This document shows positions 9,499 to 17,540 of a DNA stretch of 64,000 bases, piece after piece (the first letter of the stretch is position 1; each line of letters begins with the position of its first letter). The notes under the pieces were generated by a model. The model searched no databases, was not told the DNA's origin, and worked only from the letters and a program-made list of their open reading frames with translations. Source of the stretch: Promethearchaeota archaeon (GTDB lineage: Archaea > Asgardarchaeota > Lokiarchaeia > Sigyniarchaeales > SOKP01); NCBI GenBank assembly GCA_030603385.1, contig JAUVXW010000010.1, positions 34,737 to 98,736 of the forward strand. Direction: 5' to 3'. Made by a program: the position numbers and the translations under genes.

Positions 9499-11079
9499 TT
9501 AATTATGGTTTATTTCTTCTCCATATCCTATTAAGCGATAACGTCTATTAATTATACGAGAAATGGCATAAATGAAATTTTTGGGGGGGCATATTGGTGG
9601 GGAAAGTTTTATTATAGTAGAGTTTTTTAATATTTTTGTTACAGTTCCTCCAGTCTTTTCTGTACCAACAACTAATAACAATTTCTCACCATGTTTGAGT
9701 GGTTGAACCTTCATTTGAACTTCAGAACCAATCACTCGGTCTAAAAGATGGACGTCTAACTCGACTTCTGTTAATATTTCTGGAAGAGTTCCAGGTCCTC
9801 CAACTAGATGTCCAATTAGATGATCACCTTTGGTTAAAGCAGGATCTAATTTTGTCCCTAAACCAATTAATCCACCAGGTTTAGCAGTTTTTAAAAGATT
9901 ACTTCCTTGACTAATACTTACTACCATCGATTTTATTGGCATGTATTTATCCTTAATACGAATACCAGGTTTAATTTCGATTTGATCTCCAACCTCAATT
10001 TTTCCTTTTAATACGGAACCCCCTATTACACCGCCTTTTAAATCGATAATCTCTTTCCCAGGTCGATTGATATCAAATGATCTTGCTACTAAAAATTGAA
10101 ATGATTTTTCTTCTTTAAACTCTGGAGTCGGGATTATTTCTTCAAAAGCTTTCACAACAAGATCCAAATTCGCCTCAAAAACTGCCGATACAGGTATAAT
10201 TGGGGCATTCTCAGCAACAGTACCTTTAACAAATTCTTTAATCTGTTGGTAATTCTCTAAAACTTGTTCTCGAGAAACAGCATCAATTTTATTTTGTAAT
10301 ATTATAATATTTTTAATCCCTGCTATGTTTAAAGCAGCTAAATGTTCCCGAGTTTGAGGTTGAGGACATTTCTCGTCAGCAGCAATTAAAAAACATGCCC
10401 CATCCATTAATGAGGCACCACTTAACATGGTTGCCATCAAAATCTCGTGGCCTGGGGCATCTACAAAAGAAATATTGCGCTTAAATTCTAAATTTCCATT
10501 GCATTTTGAACATGCAAATCGAGGTTGTCCTTTCGCTCTGTTTTTTTCTGCAAGGTGGGCTGTTGTATATTCATCGCATTTAGGACAATAAAGAATTGTA
10601 GCATTGGAATATCCTAATTTTATCGAAATGCCTCTTTCTTGCTCTTCAGAATGTCGATCAGTCCAATCTCCTGTTAAAGATTTAACCAGCGTGGTTTTAC
10701 CGTGGTCTACATGACCAACAAGGCCAATATTGCATTCTGCTTGTTGTTTAATTAATTCCTTTTTTATGGATCCTTTTACCTTAGAAACTTGTTTTGGTTT
10801 TGGTTTTGGTTTAGATTTAGATTTTGATGCTGTCTTTTCACCAGTTTTTTCTTTTATTGTTGCTGAAGATTTTATTTTTCCACCTATTTCTTCAAAAACC
10901 TTTTTAGCATTTGTAATAATTTTTTCTGCAGTTACTTTTCCCACGCCTTTTATTTTTAATTTTACTAAATCATCAGGTTCTACAGCAACCAGTTTTTCAA
11001 TTGAATCTATTCCTGCCGCTTTCATTTTTTCTGCGGTTGATTTGCCAATTCCCGAGATATCTTCTAATTCATAGGACAT
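9499..11079 (-). CDS. eif2g: translation initiation factor aIF2 gamma with N-terminal HhH domain
   Basis: At 526 residues this is about 110 longer than usual. Residues ~1-65 form tandem helix-hairpin-helix repeats (DISGIGKSTAEKMKAAGI and LKIKGVGKVTAEKI) like those at the RadA N-terminus. Residues ~66-108 are a Lys/Ser/Pro linker. Then follows complete aIF2-gamma: GHVDHGKTT (G1), the GIS switch I, a CPKC...CSKC zinc knuckle, DAPGHE (G3), QNKID (G4), and domains II-III ending in the family-typical RRYRLIGYGEEI. It binds Met-tRNAi with the alpha and beta subunits, which are not in this window. No internal start or frame break separates the HhH part, so the fusion looks real. Confidence 0.88.
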   Translation of the reverse strand: MSYELEDISGIGKSTAEKMKAAGIDSIEKLVAVEPDDLVKLKIKGVGKVTAEKIITNAKKVFEEIGGKIKSSATIKEKTGEKTASKSKSKPKPKPKQVSKVKGSIKKELIKQQAECNIGLVGHVDHGKTTLVKSLTGDWTDRHSEEQERGISIKLGYSNATILYCPKCDEYTTAHLAEKNRAKGQPRFACSKCNGNLEFKRNISFVDAPGHEILMATMLSGASLMDGACFLIAADEKCPQPQTREHLAALNIAGIKNIIILQNKIDAVSREQVLENYQQIKEFVKGTVAENAPIIPVSAVFEANLDLVVKAFEEIIPTPEFKEEKSFQFLVARSFDINRPGKEIIDLKGGVIGGSVLKGKIEVGDQIEIKPGIRIKDKYMPIKSMVVSISQGSNLLKTAKPGGLIGLGTKLDPALTKGDHLIGHLVGGPGTLPEILTEVELDVHLLDRVIGSEVQMKVQPLKHGEKLLLVVGTEKTGGTVTKILKNSTIIKLSPPICPPKNFIYAISRIINRRYRLIGYGEEINHN

Positions 11080-11205
11080 GTTAGTATAAAATTTAGGTAT
11101 TATAACTGCTGTATAAATATTTCCCTATGAAACATTAAGCAAAGATTTTTTATTAAATTAATCAATAAACCTATTTCTTTTAAAAAAAATTGCTTAAAAA
11201 ATCTT

Positions 11206-11424
11206 TTATTTGGTCTGAATTGTTGTTATACCACCAGGTTTTTTTTCGAGCTCTTTGTAAGATATTCTCAATAGGCTATCTACATAGAAAGTAGATAATT
11301 TGGTACAAGATTTACAGATGATATAAACTGGAGAAGGATAATGGCTAGAATCAATATCATCTATTTCAATTTTAAATATAATTTTCGAATTACAATGTGG
11401 ACATGTGTTAAACCGAAGAGGCAT
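11206..11424 (-). CDS. small zinc-ribbon protein
   Basis: A 72-residue protein with CPHC near residue 8 and CKSC near residue 37, spaced as in a single treble-clef or zinc ribbon, plus a basic C-terminal tail. The specific function is unknown. It is encoded on the same strand 126 bp upstream of aIF2-gamma, which fits a role in transcription or translation, but this is only context. Confidence 0.6.
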   Translation of the reverse strand: MPLRFNTCPHCNSKIIFKIEIDDIDSSHYPSPVYIICKSCTKLSTFYVDSLLRISYKELEKKPGGITTIQTK

Positions 11425-11527
11425 AATAGTAATAATCCAACAATTTATTTTTATAATAAATAGATTCTTATTTCTATTTTATTATTTCTAAAATTAAATA
11501 AATAATAACAATTTTTATTGATACTAT

Positions 11528-13657
11528 ATGGTAGAGTTTTCGTCAAAGAGGTTAGGGTCATTTTCATTTATTTTAATAATAATTACCCTAGTATTGGGTG
11601 TTTTCTTTATCAATCCTTACGCACATTTAAAAAAATTGAATTACTCAGAAATTACTCTGTCTACTAATGGGTATTCTGAAGTTGATTTATCATTTATACC
11701 CGAAATTGATTATGACTCATTAAATGACTCTTGGTATAACCCAAAAGTTAACATGTTAATTATCACTAAAAATGATTCTAATTTTGTCAATGCCCTAAAA
11801 CCTTTGATGGATTGGAAAAATGAGAAGGGTGTTAAAACGATTATATTAAGCAATTTTTCTGCTTATGGAGGGATAGACGATGCAGAGCGTATCCGAAACA
11901 TGATAAAAGCTTATTATGAAAATGAAAATATACAGTGGGTACTGTTGGCGGGAGATGCTCAAGATGATTTAATCCCCATTAGAAATGTATATAATCCTGA
12001 TGTATATCGTGTGACCGAGGGAATTAGATCTGAAACTGTCGGTGGAGAATTTTATAAGCCAACAGACTTTTATTATGCAGATCTTACTGGTATTTGGGAT
12101 AGTGATGGGGATGGAAATTGGGGAGAAGCTCCTCAAGACAATTCTTTTGGATTTGACGAAATCTCATGGATACCAGAAGTATATGTCGGAAGACTTCCCG
12201 CAAATGATGCATATGAGTTGGGAATTATGGTAAATAAAACATTAAAATATGAAAAAGACCCAGAAATTGGCGATTGGATGAACAGAATGTTATTAGCAGG
12301 GGGAATATCCGATTTCCCCGTTGGTAGTGACACTGATGGGGAATATGAAAGTGTTTTAACAGACTATATAATTCAAAATTATGCAAAATCAATTGTAAAT
12401 TATACCCATTTAATCAGAGAAGAGGGAAATCTTACTCAACCAATTCTCAATTATTATTTTAATAGTGGATATTCAACAGTTATTATGGCGGGTCATGGAG
12501 ATCCCACAACATATTATATAAGCGGGTCTACTCCGGGATATACTTCTAATGATGCTAAATCATGTTCAAATACTCACATGCCTTCTTTAGTTTATCTTGA
12601 CACTTGTTCGACGTCTAGTTATGATTATAATGATAACAGCATAGGAGAAATCCTAATAAACAGGAAGGATGCAGGTGCTATAGGAGTAATTGGGGGATTA
12701 AGAGTTACCTGGTATTATACAAATGATGAAAATCTTGAGAAATTAAATCGTGGAAATGCAAAATTATTTTGGGAAGAGTTTTTCGAACAAAAGAAATTTC
12801 AACAAGGACGGGCATTATACGATTCTAAAGTTGCGTATATAAACAGTGATTATTATACTAAAGGTTCTGGTTCAACAATTTATGATTTTGAACGCAAAAA
12901 TATTCTAACATATAACCTTTTAGGGGATCCAGAAGTTGATATTTACACAAATAACCCGAAAAACGCTATAAATCCATTTAACGAAATTTATTATGAGGGA
13001 GAATTCATATCTGTCATAATCAAAGATCTTAATAACTCAATAGTTCCATATGCGAGAGTTCATTTTAAAACTTCTGATGGTAAATATTATACTACATATG
13101 CGGATATTAATGGGATTGCTAAATTCCGATTACCTAAACAGGTCAGCGAAGTGTATAATGTAACAATAACAGGTCATAACTTAATCCCTTCATACTTCAA
13201 TTTTACCACTTCTATAGATAGTGTTAAACCAGGGTTTCATGAAATTTCTTATCTACCAAAAAATCCGTCAACTGCAAATGTAATATCTTTTAATGTAGAG
13301 GTTTTTGATAATCGCTCGGGAATAGAAAGTGTATATTTATTCATTTCTAATAACAATTTCAAAGATTATACCTATTTTACATCATCAAATGGTTTTTTAG
13401 ATAATGAAAGTGTTTTCACATTTAATGTAGATAGATTACATCCAGGTGAATATTCTTATTTTATTTTCGTCAGAGATTATGCAAACAATACAGACGTTTT
13501 TAATTACGAAATATTCAGATTTACTATTCCGAAACCTATCATTGATTATATACTTCCTGTTTCTTTAATTGTGATTATTGGAATTGCTGGAGTTTCTGCT
13601 TTTACAATTTACAAAGGAATAAAAAAGTATTCACGAGTAATTGAGAAATTAGAATAA
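11528..13657 (+). CDS. membrane-anchored gingipain-like (C25) cysteine protease
   Basis: A 709-residue protein with an N-terminal hydrophobic signal (residues ~10-29). The C25/caspase-like catalytic domain spans ~75-480, with the core strands VLLAGDAQDDLIPIRN, the catalytic His in VIMAGHGDPT (about residue 323) and the catalytic Cys in VYLDTCSTSS (about residue 360). Ig-like beta domains follow at ~490-660, and a transmembrane helix at ~675-697 precedes a basic tail. The protease should face outside the cell. Both dyad residues are present, so activity is likely. Candidate roles are processing of surface proteins or extracellular peptide use. Confidence 0.82.
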   Translation: MVEFSSKRLGSFSFILIIITLVLGVFFINPYAHLKKLNYSEITLSTNGYSEVDLSFIPEIDYDSLNDSWYNPKVNMLIITKNDSNFVNALKPLMDWKNEKGVKTIILSNFSAYGGIDDAERIRNMIKAYYENENIQWVLLAGDAQDDLIPIRNVYNPDVYRVTEGIRSETVGGEFYKPTDFYYADLTGIWDSDGDGNWGEAPQDNSFGFDEISWIPEVYVGRLPANDAYELGIMVNKTLKYEKDPEIGDWMNRMLLAGGISDFPVGSDTDGEYESVLTDYIIQNYAKSIVNYTHLIREEGNLTQPILNYYFNSGYSTVIMAGHGDPTTYYISGSTPGYTSNDAKSCSNTHMPSLVYLDTCSTSSYDYNDNSIGEILINRKDAGAIGVIGGLRVTWYYTNDENLEKLNRGNAKLFWEEFFEQKKFQQGRALYDSKVAYINSDYYTKGSGSTIYDFERKNILTYNLLGDPEVDIYTNNPKNAINPFNEIYYEGEFISVIIKDLNNSIVPYARVHFKTSDGKYYTTYADINGIAKFRLPKQVSEVYNVTITGHNLIPSYFNFTTSIDSVKPGFHEISYLPKNPSTANVISFNVEVFDNRSGIESVYLFISNNNFKDYTYFTSSNGFLDNESVFTFNVDRLHPGEYSYFIFVRDYANNTDVFNYEIFRFTIPKPIIDYILPVSLIVIIGIAGVSAFTIYKGIKKYSRVIEKLE

Positions 13658-13668
13658 AATATTTTGTA

Positions 13669-14232
13669 TTAATCTAAATCATTATCTTCCAGAGGTTCAC
13701 TTTTTTTCAAATTAAGAAGATAAGAAATTGAGCTAATTGCCCCAAAGATTCCTTGTATGATTAAGGCTAAACAAATCAAAAATACAGCCAATAAATCATT
13801 GTATATAAACAAGAAAATAATTATAAAAATCCCTGCTAATGAAAATTTTATGATATATGAAATTTCGCTGAATAGGATTTTCCATACAGTAGATTTCTTT
13901 ACTCGAGACTCTAATTCTTTATGATATTTTGCTTCTCCAGCTTCTTTTATATACCAACTACCTTCTATATTATTGGCAAAAAGGAATACACTCCACCATA
14001 AAATAAAGAAGCTGAGATAGAAGTCTAATGCCCCTAAAACTACTAGGGGTATCTGCATTAAAACCATTCCTTTCCATCCAATACGTTTAGCCAATTTATT
14101 TGTCTCTAATTTTAATTCTTTCGACACATACCGCGTACTAAGTAAATCAAGTAATCGCCCTATAATTGTAATTAAAATATTTATTAAATACTGGTACCAC
14201 TGAACTTCTTGGAGGATTAATTGAAATATCAT
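13669..14232 (-). CDS. multi-pass membrane protein, unknown
   Basis: A 187-residue protein with four or five hydrophobic helices: around YLINILITIIGRLL, a long one around MQIPLVVLGALDFYLSFFIL, and two near the C-terminus (FSLAGIFIIIFLFIYND, LAVFLICLALIIQGIFG). There is a short charged central loop and an acidic tail. No transporter or enzyme motif recognised. It converges on the C25 protease gene, with 11 bp between stop codons. Confidence 0.6.
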   Translation of the reverse strand: MIFQLILQEVQWYQYLINILITIIGRLLDLLSTRYVSKELKLETNKLAKRIGWKGMVLMQIPLVVLGALDFYLSFFILWWSVFLFANNIEGSWYIKEAGEAKYHKELESRVKKSTVWKILFSEISYIIKFSLAGIFIIIFLFIYNDLLAVFLICLALIIQGIFGAISSISYLLNLKKSEPLEDNDLD

Positions 14233-14392
14233 ATTCTAGAGCTTATCTTAGTTTACTCCTTTTAAATTTTGCCTTTTTCTATGAAAAAGTTTAATTACTA
14301 GTCTTTATTATTTCTCCTTACTCATTACCTAATAAGAAGGTATTTACGTTGTAAATAACCGTACTTATTAAATGGTAAACCCGTGGTTTTAA

Positions 14393-14600
14393 AACCACAT
14401 AAATGTACAACATTCAGTAAAGCGCCGGAAGTTAAACTATTAAGCGTTGCAGGATAGTACTGCAGTAAATAGTCTGTGGGAAACCTCAAACTGTAAGTTC
14501 GCTTACGGTCATGGTTTATAAGGATAATACCCGGTCCCATCTGAAAATCCAGCTTGAATCAAGGTGGATCGGGAACCCGGAAACGCTTATTTATGTGGTT
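14393..14600 (+). other. precursor stem enclosing the permuted 5S rRNA
   Basis: AACCACATAAAT at 14393-14404 is perfectly complementary to ATTTATGTGGTT at 14589-14600 (12 bp). Further inside, AAGCG at 14420-14424 pairs with CGCTT at 14584-14588. CCGG at 14425-14428 can pair either with CCGG at 14531-14534 (5S helix III) or, across an AAA bulge, with CCGG at 14577-14580. A 16-nt palindrome (14383-14398) overlaps the left arm. The layout resembles archaeal rRNA processing stems. Which ends are cut is unknown. The 14547-14569 segment is an additional hairpin (ATCCA/TGGAT and CTTG/CAAG) outside the canonical 5S. Confidence 0.65.
14421..14546 (+). rRNA. rrf: circularly permuted 5S ribosomal RNA
   Basis: The two halves of 5S rRNA occur in reversed order. 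First comes the canonical 3' half: CCGGAAGTTAAAC (helix III/II strand), AGCGTTGCAG, GATAGTACTGCAG (loop E/helix IV) and TGTGGGAAACC. Then CTGTAAG (14491-14497), TTCG (14498-14501) and CTTACGG (14502-14508) form a 7-bp helix I capped by a UUCG tetraloop where the normal 5' and 3' ends would be. Then comes the canonical 5' half: GGTCATGGTTTA, ATACCCGGTCCCATCTGAA (helix II, III, loop C). GTTTA of the second half pairs with TAAAC of the first (helix II), and CCGG pairs with CCGG (helix III). The new ends therefore fall in loop C. Exact ends are estimates. Confidence 0.85.
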
Positions 14601-14704
14601 AAACCTAATTTACTTCCCTTAAAGATATTAGATTTTGTTTAAAAATAATTTTTTTATGTGATCAATTATAAGTATATCATAATTAACAGTGGTAAATTGG
14701 AAAA

Positions 14705-15247
14705 ATGCCAAAAAAATATATAGTTGTTTTTAAAAGTATTGGACGAAGATGGTTCTTAATCCTTGTAATAATAATTATTATTATAGCAATTTTTAATCCA
14801 ATTGCAGCAATTTGGATGGCTGGAATAACATTAGTGATGTTTTTACTATCATATATTCCAAGACTCTTTTTCAAAAATAAACTCCACAGATTTATGAAAA
14901 AATTTTACAAGATCGAAGATGAATTGATTGCTAGAAAGCTTAAAAAACCTATTAAGAAAATCAGAGATGAGATGTTTGAATTATCTCAAAATCAAGAGAA
15001 AAAAAAAATGTTGATAGTATTTTTAAACAAACAGTACGTCTGTTACCATCAAGATACCATTAAAGCATTCAAGGAAGTTTACAATGAAGGTTATAGTGAA
15101 AAGGAAATGCTTGATAATTTGAAAAATTATAAAATTAATACTAGGCTAGAAATTAAAGCAATTCAAGACACTTTAATCAAACTTGATAGACTTAGTGAAC
15201 GGGAAATTTCCGTAAAAGAGCATAAAGAAAAACAAAGATTTGCATAA
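14705..15247 (+). CDS. membrane-anchored helical protein, unknown
   Basis: A 180-residue protein. A basic N-terminus precedes a strongly hydrophobic hairpin of two helices (residues ~16-57). The remainder is a charged, largely helical cytoplasmic domain (KKFYKIEDELIARKLKKPIKKI and onward) with coiled-coil character and a Lys-rich tail. No family recognised. It starts 104 bp after the 5S precursor stem on the same strand. Confidence 0.55.
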   Translation: MPKKYIVVFKSIGRRWFLILVIIIIIIAIFNPIAAIWMAGITLVMFLLSYIPRLFFKNKLHRFMKKFYKIEDELIARKLKKPIKKIRDEMFELSQNQEKKKMLIVFLNKQYVCYHQDTIKAFKEVYNEGYSEKEMLDNLKNYKINTRLEIKAIQDTLIKLDRLSEREISVKEHKEKQRFA

Positions 15248-15264
15248 AGTATTGAGATAGAAAC

Positions 15265-15738
15265 TTACCTTCTCCTTCTTCCTCTTTTTATTGCTGAAAA
15301 TTCAAGAATAATTCCTAATAGGGCTTCAGTGTCCATATATACATATTTTAATCCCACTATTTTACCACTTTGTGAAACATCAATGCCCTCTTCCTTAAAT
15401 TTGTCAATAATTGCTTGGAGATCACTAACGTCATAGCGAACATGATGTAAACCTTCCTTTCCCTGATCTAAAAACTCTTTGTGAATACATTCTCCACTTT
15501 CATATTGTATTAATTCAACCTCAACGTTTTCAAAAAGCCGGCTAAATGCTCCATACGCAGTCCATTTTGTCTCCTTCCCGTGATAATTTATTTCCATTTC
15601 AAGAGGACCAAGTATATTGAATTTGGAGATTCCAAAGAAAGTTTCCATTATTTTTGCTTGTTTTTTAATATCCTTATACACATAACCCAATTGGTCTACT
15701 TTAAAATTACTCAAATCAATAGGTATATTATTTTCCAT
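15265..15738 (-). CDS. VOC-superfamily (glyoxalase/methylmalonyl-CoA epimerase-like) protein
   Basis: A 157-residue protein with two VOC half-modules: QLGYVYKDIKKQAKIMETFF opens the first and LHHVRYDVSDLQAIIDKFKE the second. Candidate metal ligands are Gln in VELIQYE, His in GLHHVRYD and Glu in GIILEFS. The usual first-module His is replaced by Gln (VDQLGY), so the metal site is altered or uses Gln. The closest familiar enzymes are methylmalonyl-CoA epimerase and glyoxalase I, but the substrate cannot be fixed. The C-terminus ends in an Arg run (KRGRRRR). Confidence 0.7.
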   Translation of the reverse strand: MENNIPIDLSNFKVDQLGYVYKDIKKQAKIMETFFGISKFNILGPLEMEINYHGKETKWTAYGAFSRLFENVEVELIQYESGECIHKEFLDQGKEGLHHVRYDVSDLQAIIDKFKEEGIDVSQSGKIVGLKYVYMDTEALLGIILEFSAIKRGRRRR

Positions 15739-15849
15739 ATTAAATCAAAATAAAATTTAGTTTGTTATACATATTGATATTAATGCTATTTATAGATTTA
15801 CTATCTCCTATTCATGAAAGAAGATAATCTAAAAAAAAAAGATTTGAAT

Positions 15850-16143
15850 TTAGTCTATATCTCCAAATTTCAAATCAAAATTAAAATATTTCCTAACTGG
15901 TTTTTTCACATTCCAAACGCATTTTAATCCTTTTTCAAATTGAACTAGATCGCCCTTAGAAAATTGAATCTTCTCATTTGTTTCTGGATCAGTTACTTCT
16001 ACTTCACCTTCAAGTATATAACACGTTTCTGTATCCCCATAAGACCAATCAAATTCACTCACTTCCTTGCTCCAAGTACCCCATGATTCTACTTCTAATC
16101 TTTTCAAATCAGCTTCTGTAGGTATTTTCTTTTTCATTTTCAT
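15850..16143 (-). CDS. cupin (DUF861/Cupin_3) protein
   Basis: A 97-residue single cupin barrel of the DUF861 type (ureidoglycine-hydrolase/EutQ-like fold). WGTWSKEVSEFDWSYGDTE opens the fold, followed by CYILEGEVEV, KGDLVQFEKGLKCVWNV and the closing Tyr/Phe-rich strand. Family members of this short form are often of unknown substrate. The N-terminus is very Lys-rich. It is a separate transcription unit, 110 bp upstream of the VOC gene on the same strand. Confidence 0.75.
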   Translation of the reverse strand: MKMKKKIPTEADLKRLEVESWGTWSKEVSEFDWSYGDTETCYILEGEVEVTDPETNEKIQFSKGDLVQFEKGLKCVWNVKKPVRKYFNFDLKFGDID

Positions 16144-16424
16144 TTTTAAATCACATTTTTAAAAGAGACTGGTAGAAAATATTATTCCTATATTAATAAA
16201 ATTTATTTTGAAATTGTTTATTATTGAATTATATTTAGAAAAAAGGATAAAAATCAAAAATAAAAGAATATTTTTAAAATTAATTTTTAAATTTTCGATT
16301 AACTAAAGAATATTAATTCGTAAAGAGATTATAATTATAATAAAAAAAGTTTAATCTATTCAAGAACCTCTAAAAGATTAACTTTTTAAAAATTTCGTCC
16401 AACAAATAAAGAGAGATTGTAAGA

Positions 16425-16946
16425 ATGCCACAGAAGTTCATACTAAAAATCTTAACAGCCGGGGAAGGGGGAGTTGGAAAAACAACGCTCCTACATAGGT
16501 ATGTGGAGGGGAAATTCTCAGCAGATACTCGAATGACGATAGGTGTCGAATTTTTTTTGAAAGAGACGGAGATCAATGGGAATCAATGCACCCTGCAGCT
16601 CTGGGATTTTGGAAGTCAAGAAAGGTTTAGATTTTTGCTTGAAAGCTATGTTCTAGGTGCAAAAGGTGCAATGCTTATGTTCGACCTCACACGTATGTCA
16701 TCACTTGGAAACCTTGAACAGTGGCTTAACATCGTTCGCAAGGGAGATCCAAATCTTCCAATTCTTTTCCTTGGTACTAAATTAGATTTGGAGGATGAAA
16801 TTCAAGTAGATGATGATTATGCCCAGTCATTTCTTAATGAATACAATTTAATTGACTTTCTTAAAATCTCATCAAAAACGGGTGAAAATGTAAGTCAAGC
16901 ATTTGAATTATTAACACAAAAAATCTTAGAGCGACAGACTTATTGA
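16425..16946 (+). CDS. Ras/Rab-like small GTPase with altered G3 motif
   Basis: A 173-residue stand-alone G domain. G1 is GEGGVGKT (13-20), the switch-I Thr is T38, G4 is TKLD (118-121) and G5 is SSK (149-151). G3 reads DFGSQE (61-66), where the DxxG glycine is Ser64, whereas the nearby paralog at 17541 keeps Gly. The Gln matching Ras Gln61 is present. No C-terminal Cys for prenylation and no N-terminal Met-Gly. Asgard genomes carry many such GTPases. The partner and membrane are unknown. The next gene (PIN nuclease) overlaps its end by 4 nt. Confidence 0.88.
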   Translation: MPQKFILKILTAGEGGVGKTTLLHRYVEGKFSADTRMTIGVEFFLKETEINGNQCTLQLWDFGSQERFRFLLESYVLGAKGAMLMFDLTRMSSLGNLEQWLNIVRKGDPNLPILFLGTKLDLEDEIQVDDDYAQSFLNEYNLIDFLKISSKTGENVSQAFELLTQKILERQTY

Positions 16947-17386
16947 AGTCTAATATTAACCTAATAGTAATTGATTCAAATTTCATTTTACTTCCTTTTC
17001 AGTTTAAAATTGATTATTTAAATGAGATAAGGAATAATTTAGAAGGAAACCTTAAGTTTGTAATTTTTCAACAAATTCTTAATGAACTTGAAGCAAAAAA
17101 GAAAAGGGAACCGAAATCAACAAAATTCATAAGGTTACTTAATTCTGGGTTATTGTATTTAGAAAAAAATAAAGGAAAGTATGAGATTGATATTGTTGAC
17201 GATATCAAACAAGAAAACGAAACAACAGATGATTATTTACTTAGAAAAATAACTGAACTAAGGGAAGAATTTCAAACAGTTTTTCTTGCCACAAACGATT
17301 CTGAATTACGTAGGAAAGCAAGACTTTCAAGTATAAATACTATTTTTCTTCGACAAAAAAAATACTTATCAATAGAAAGAGTTTAA
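16943..17386 (+). CDS. PIN-domain nuclease, Fcf1/Utp23-like
   Basis: A 147-residue PIN fold with the acidic set at VIDSNFILLP (Asp near residue 11), LNELEAKKK (Glu near residue 49), TTDDYLL and ATNDSELRRKA, ending with INTIFLRQKKYL. The layout matches the archaeal conserved Fcf1-like PIN proteins linked to rRNA processing. It starts on a TTG that overlaps the GTPase stop (TTGA), so translation is probably coupled. In other archaea, Fcf1-like genes often sit near aIF2-gamma. Here the partner is a small GTPase. Confidence 0.8.
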   Translation: MKSNINLIVIDSNFILLPFQFKIDYLNEIRNNLEGNLKFVIFQQILNELEAKKKREPKSTKFIRLLNSGLLYLEKNKGKYEIDIVDDIKQENETTDDYLLRKITELREEFQTVFLATNDSELRRKARLSSINTIFLRQKKYLSIERV

Positions 17387-17540
17387 TAAAGTATTTAAGA
17401 AAAAATACTACACAAAAATTTTAATCTAAATTCTTTATATATTAATAAAACAATTTATAATATTTTAATCCCAGAATAATCCATTTATTAAATTTTAAAT
17501 ATTAAATAATTGCATTAAATCGTTAATATGGTGGTATAGG

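Noticed and set aside
9499..11079. SelB (selenocysteine elongation factor) identity for the GTPase
   Set aside because: The zinc knuckle, the aIF2-gamma switch region and the C-terminal RRYRLIGYGEEI match aIF2-gamma. SelB lacks these.
14325..14540. 71-residue minus-strand open frame
   Set aside because: It lies entirely antisense to the permuted 5S rRNA and its leader. No protein-like composition.
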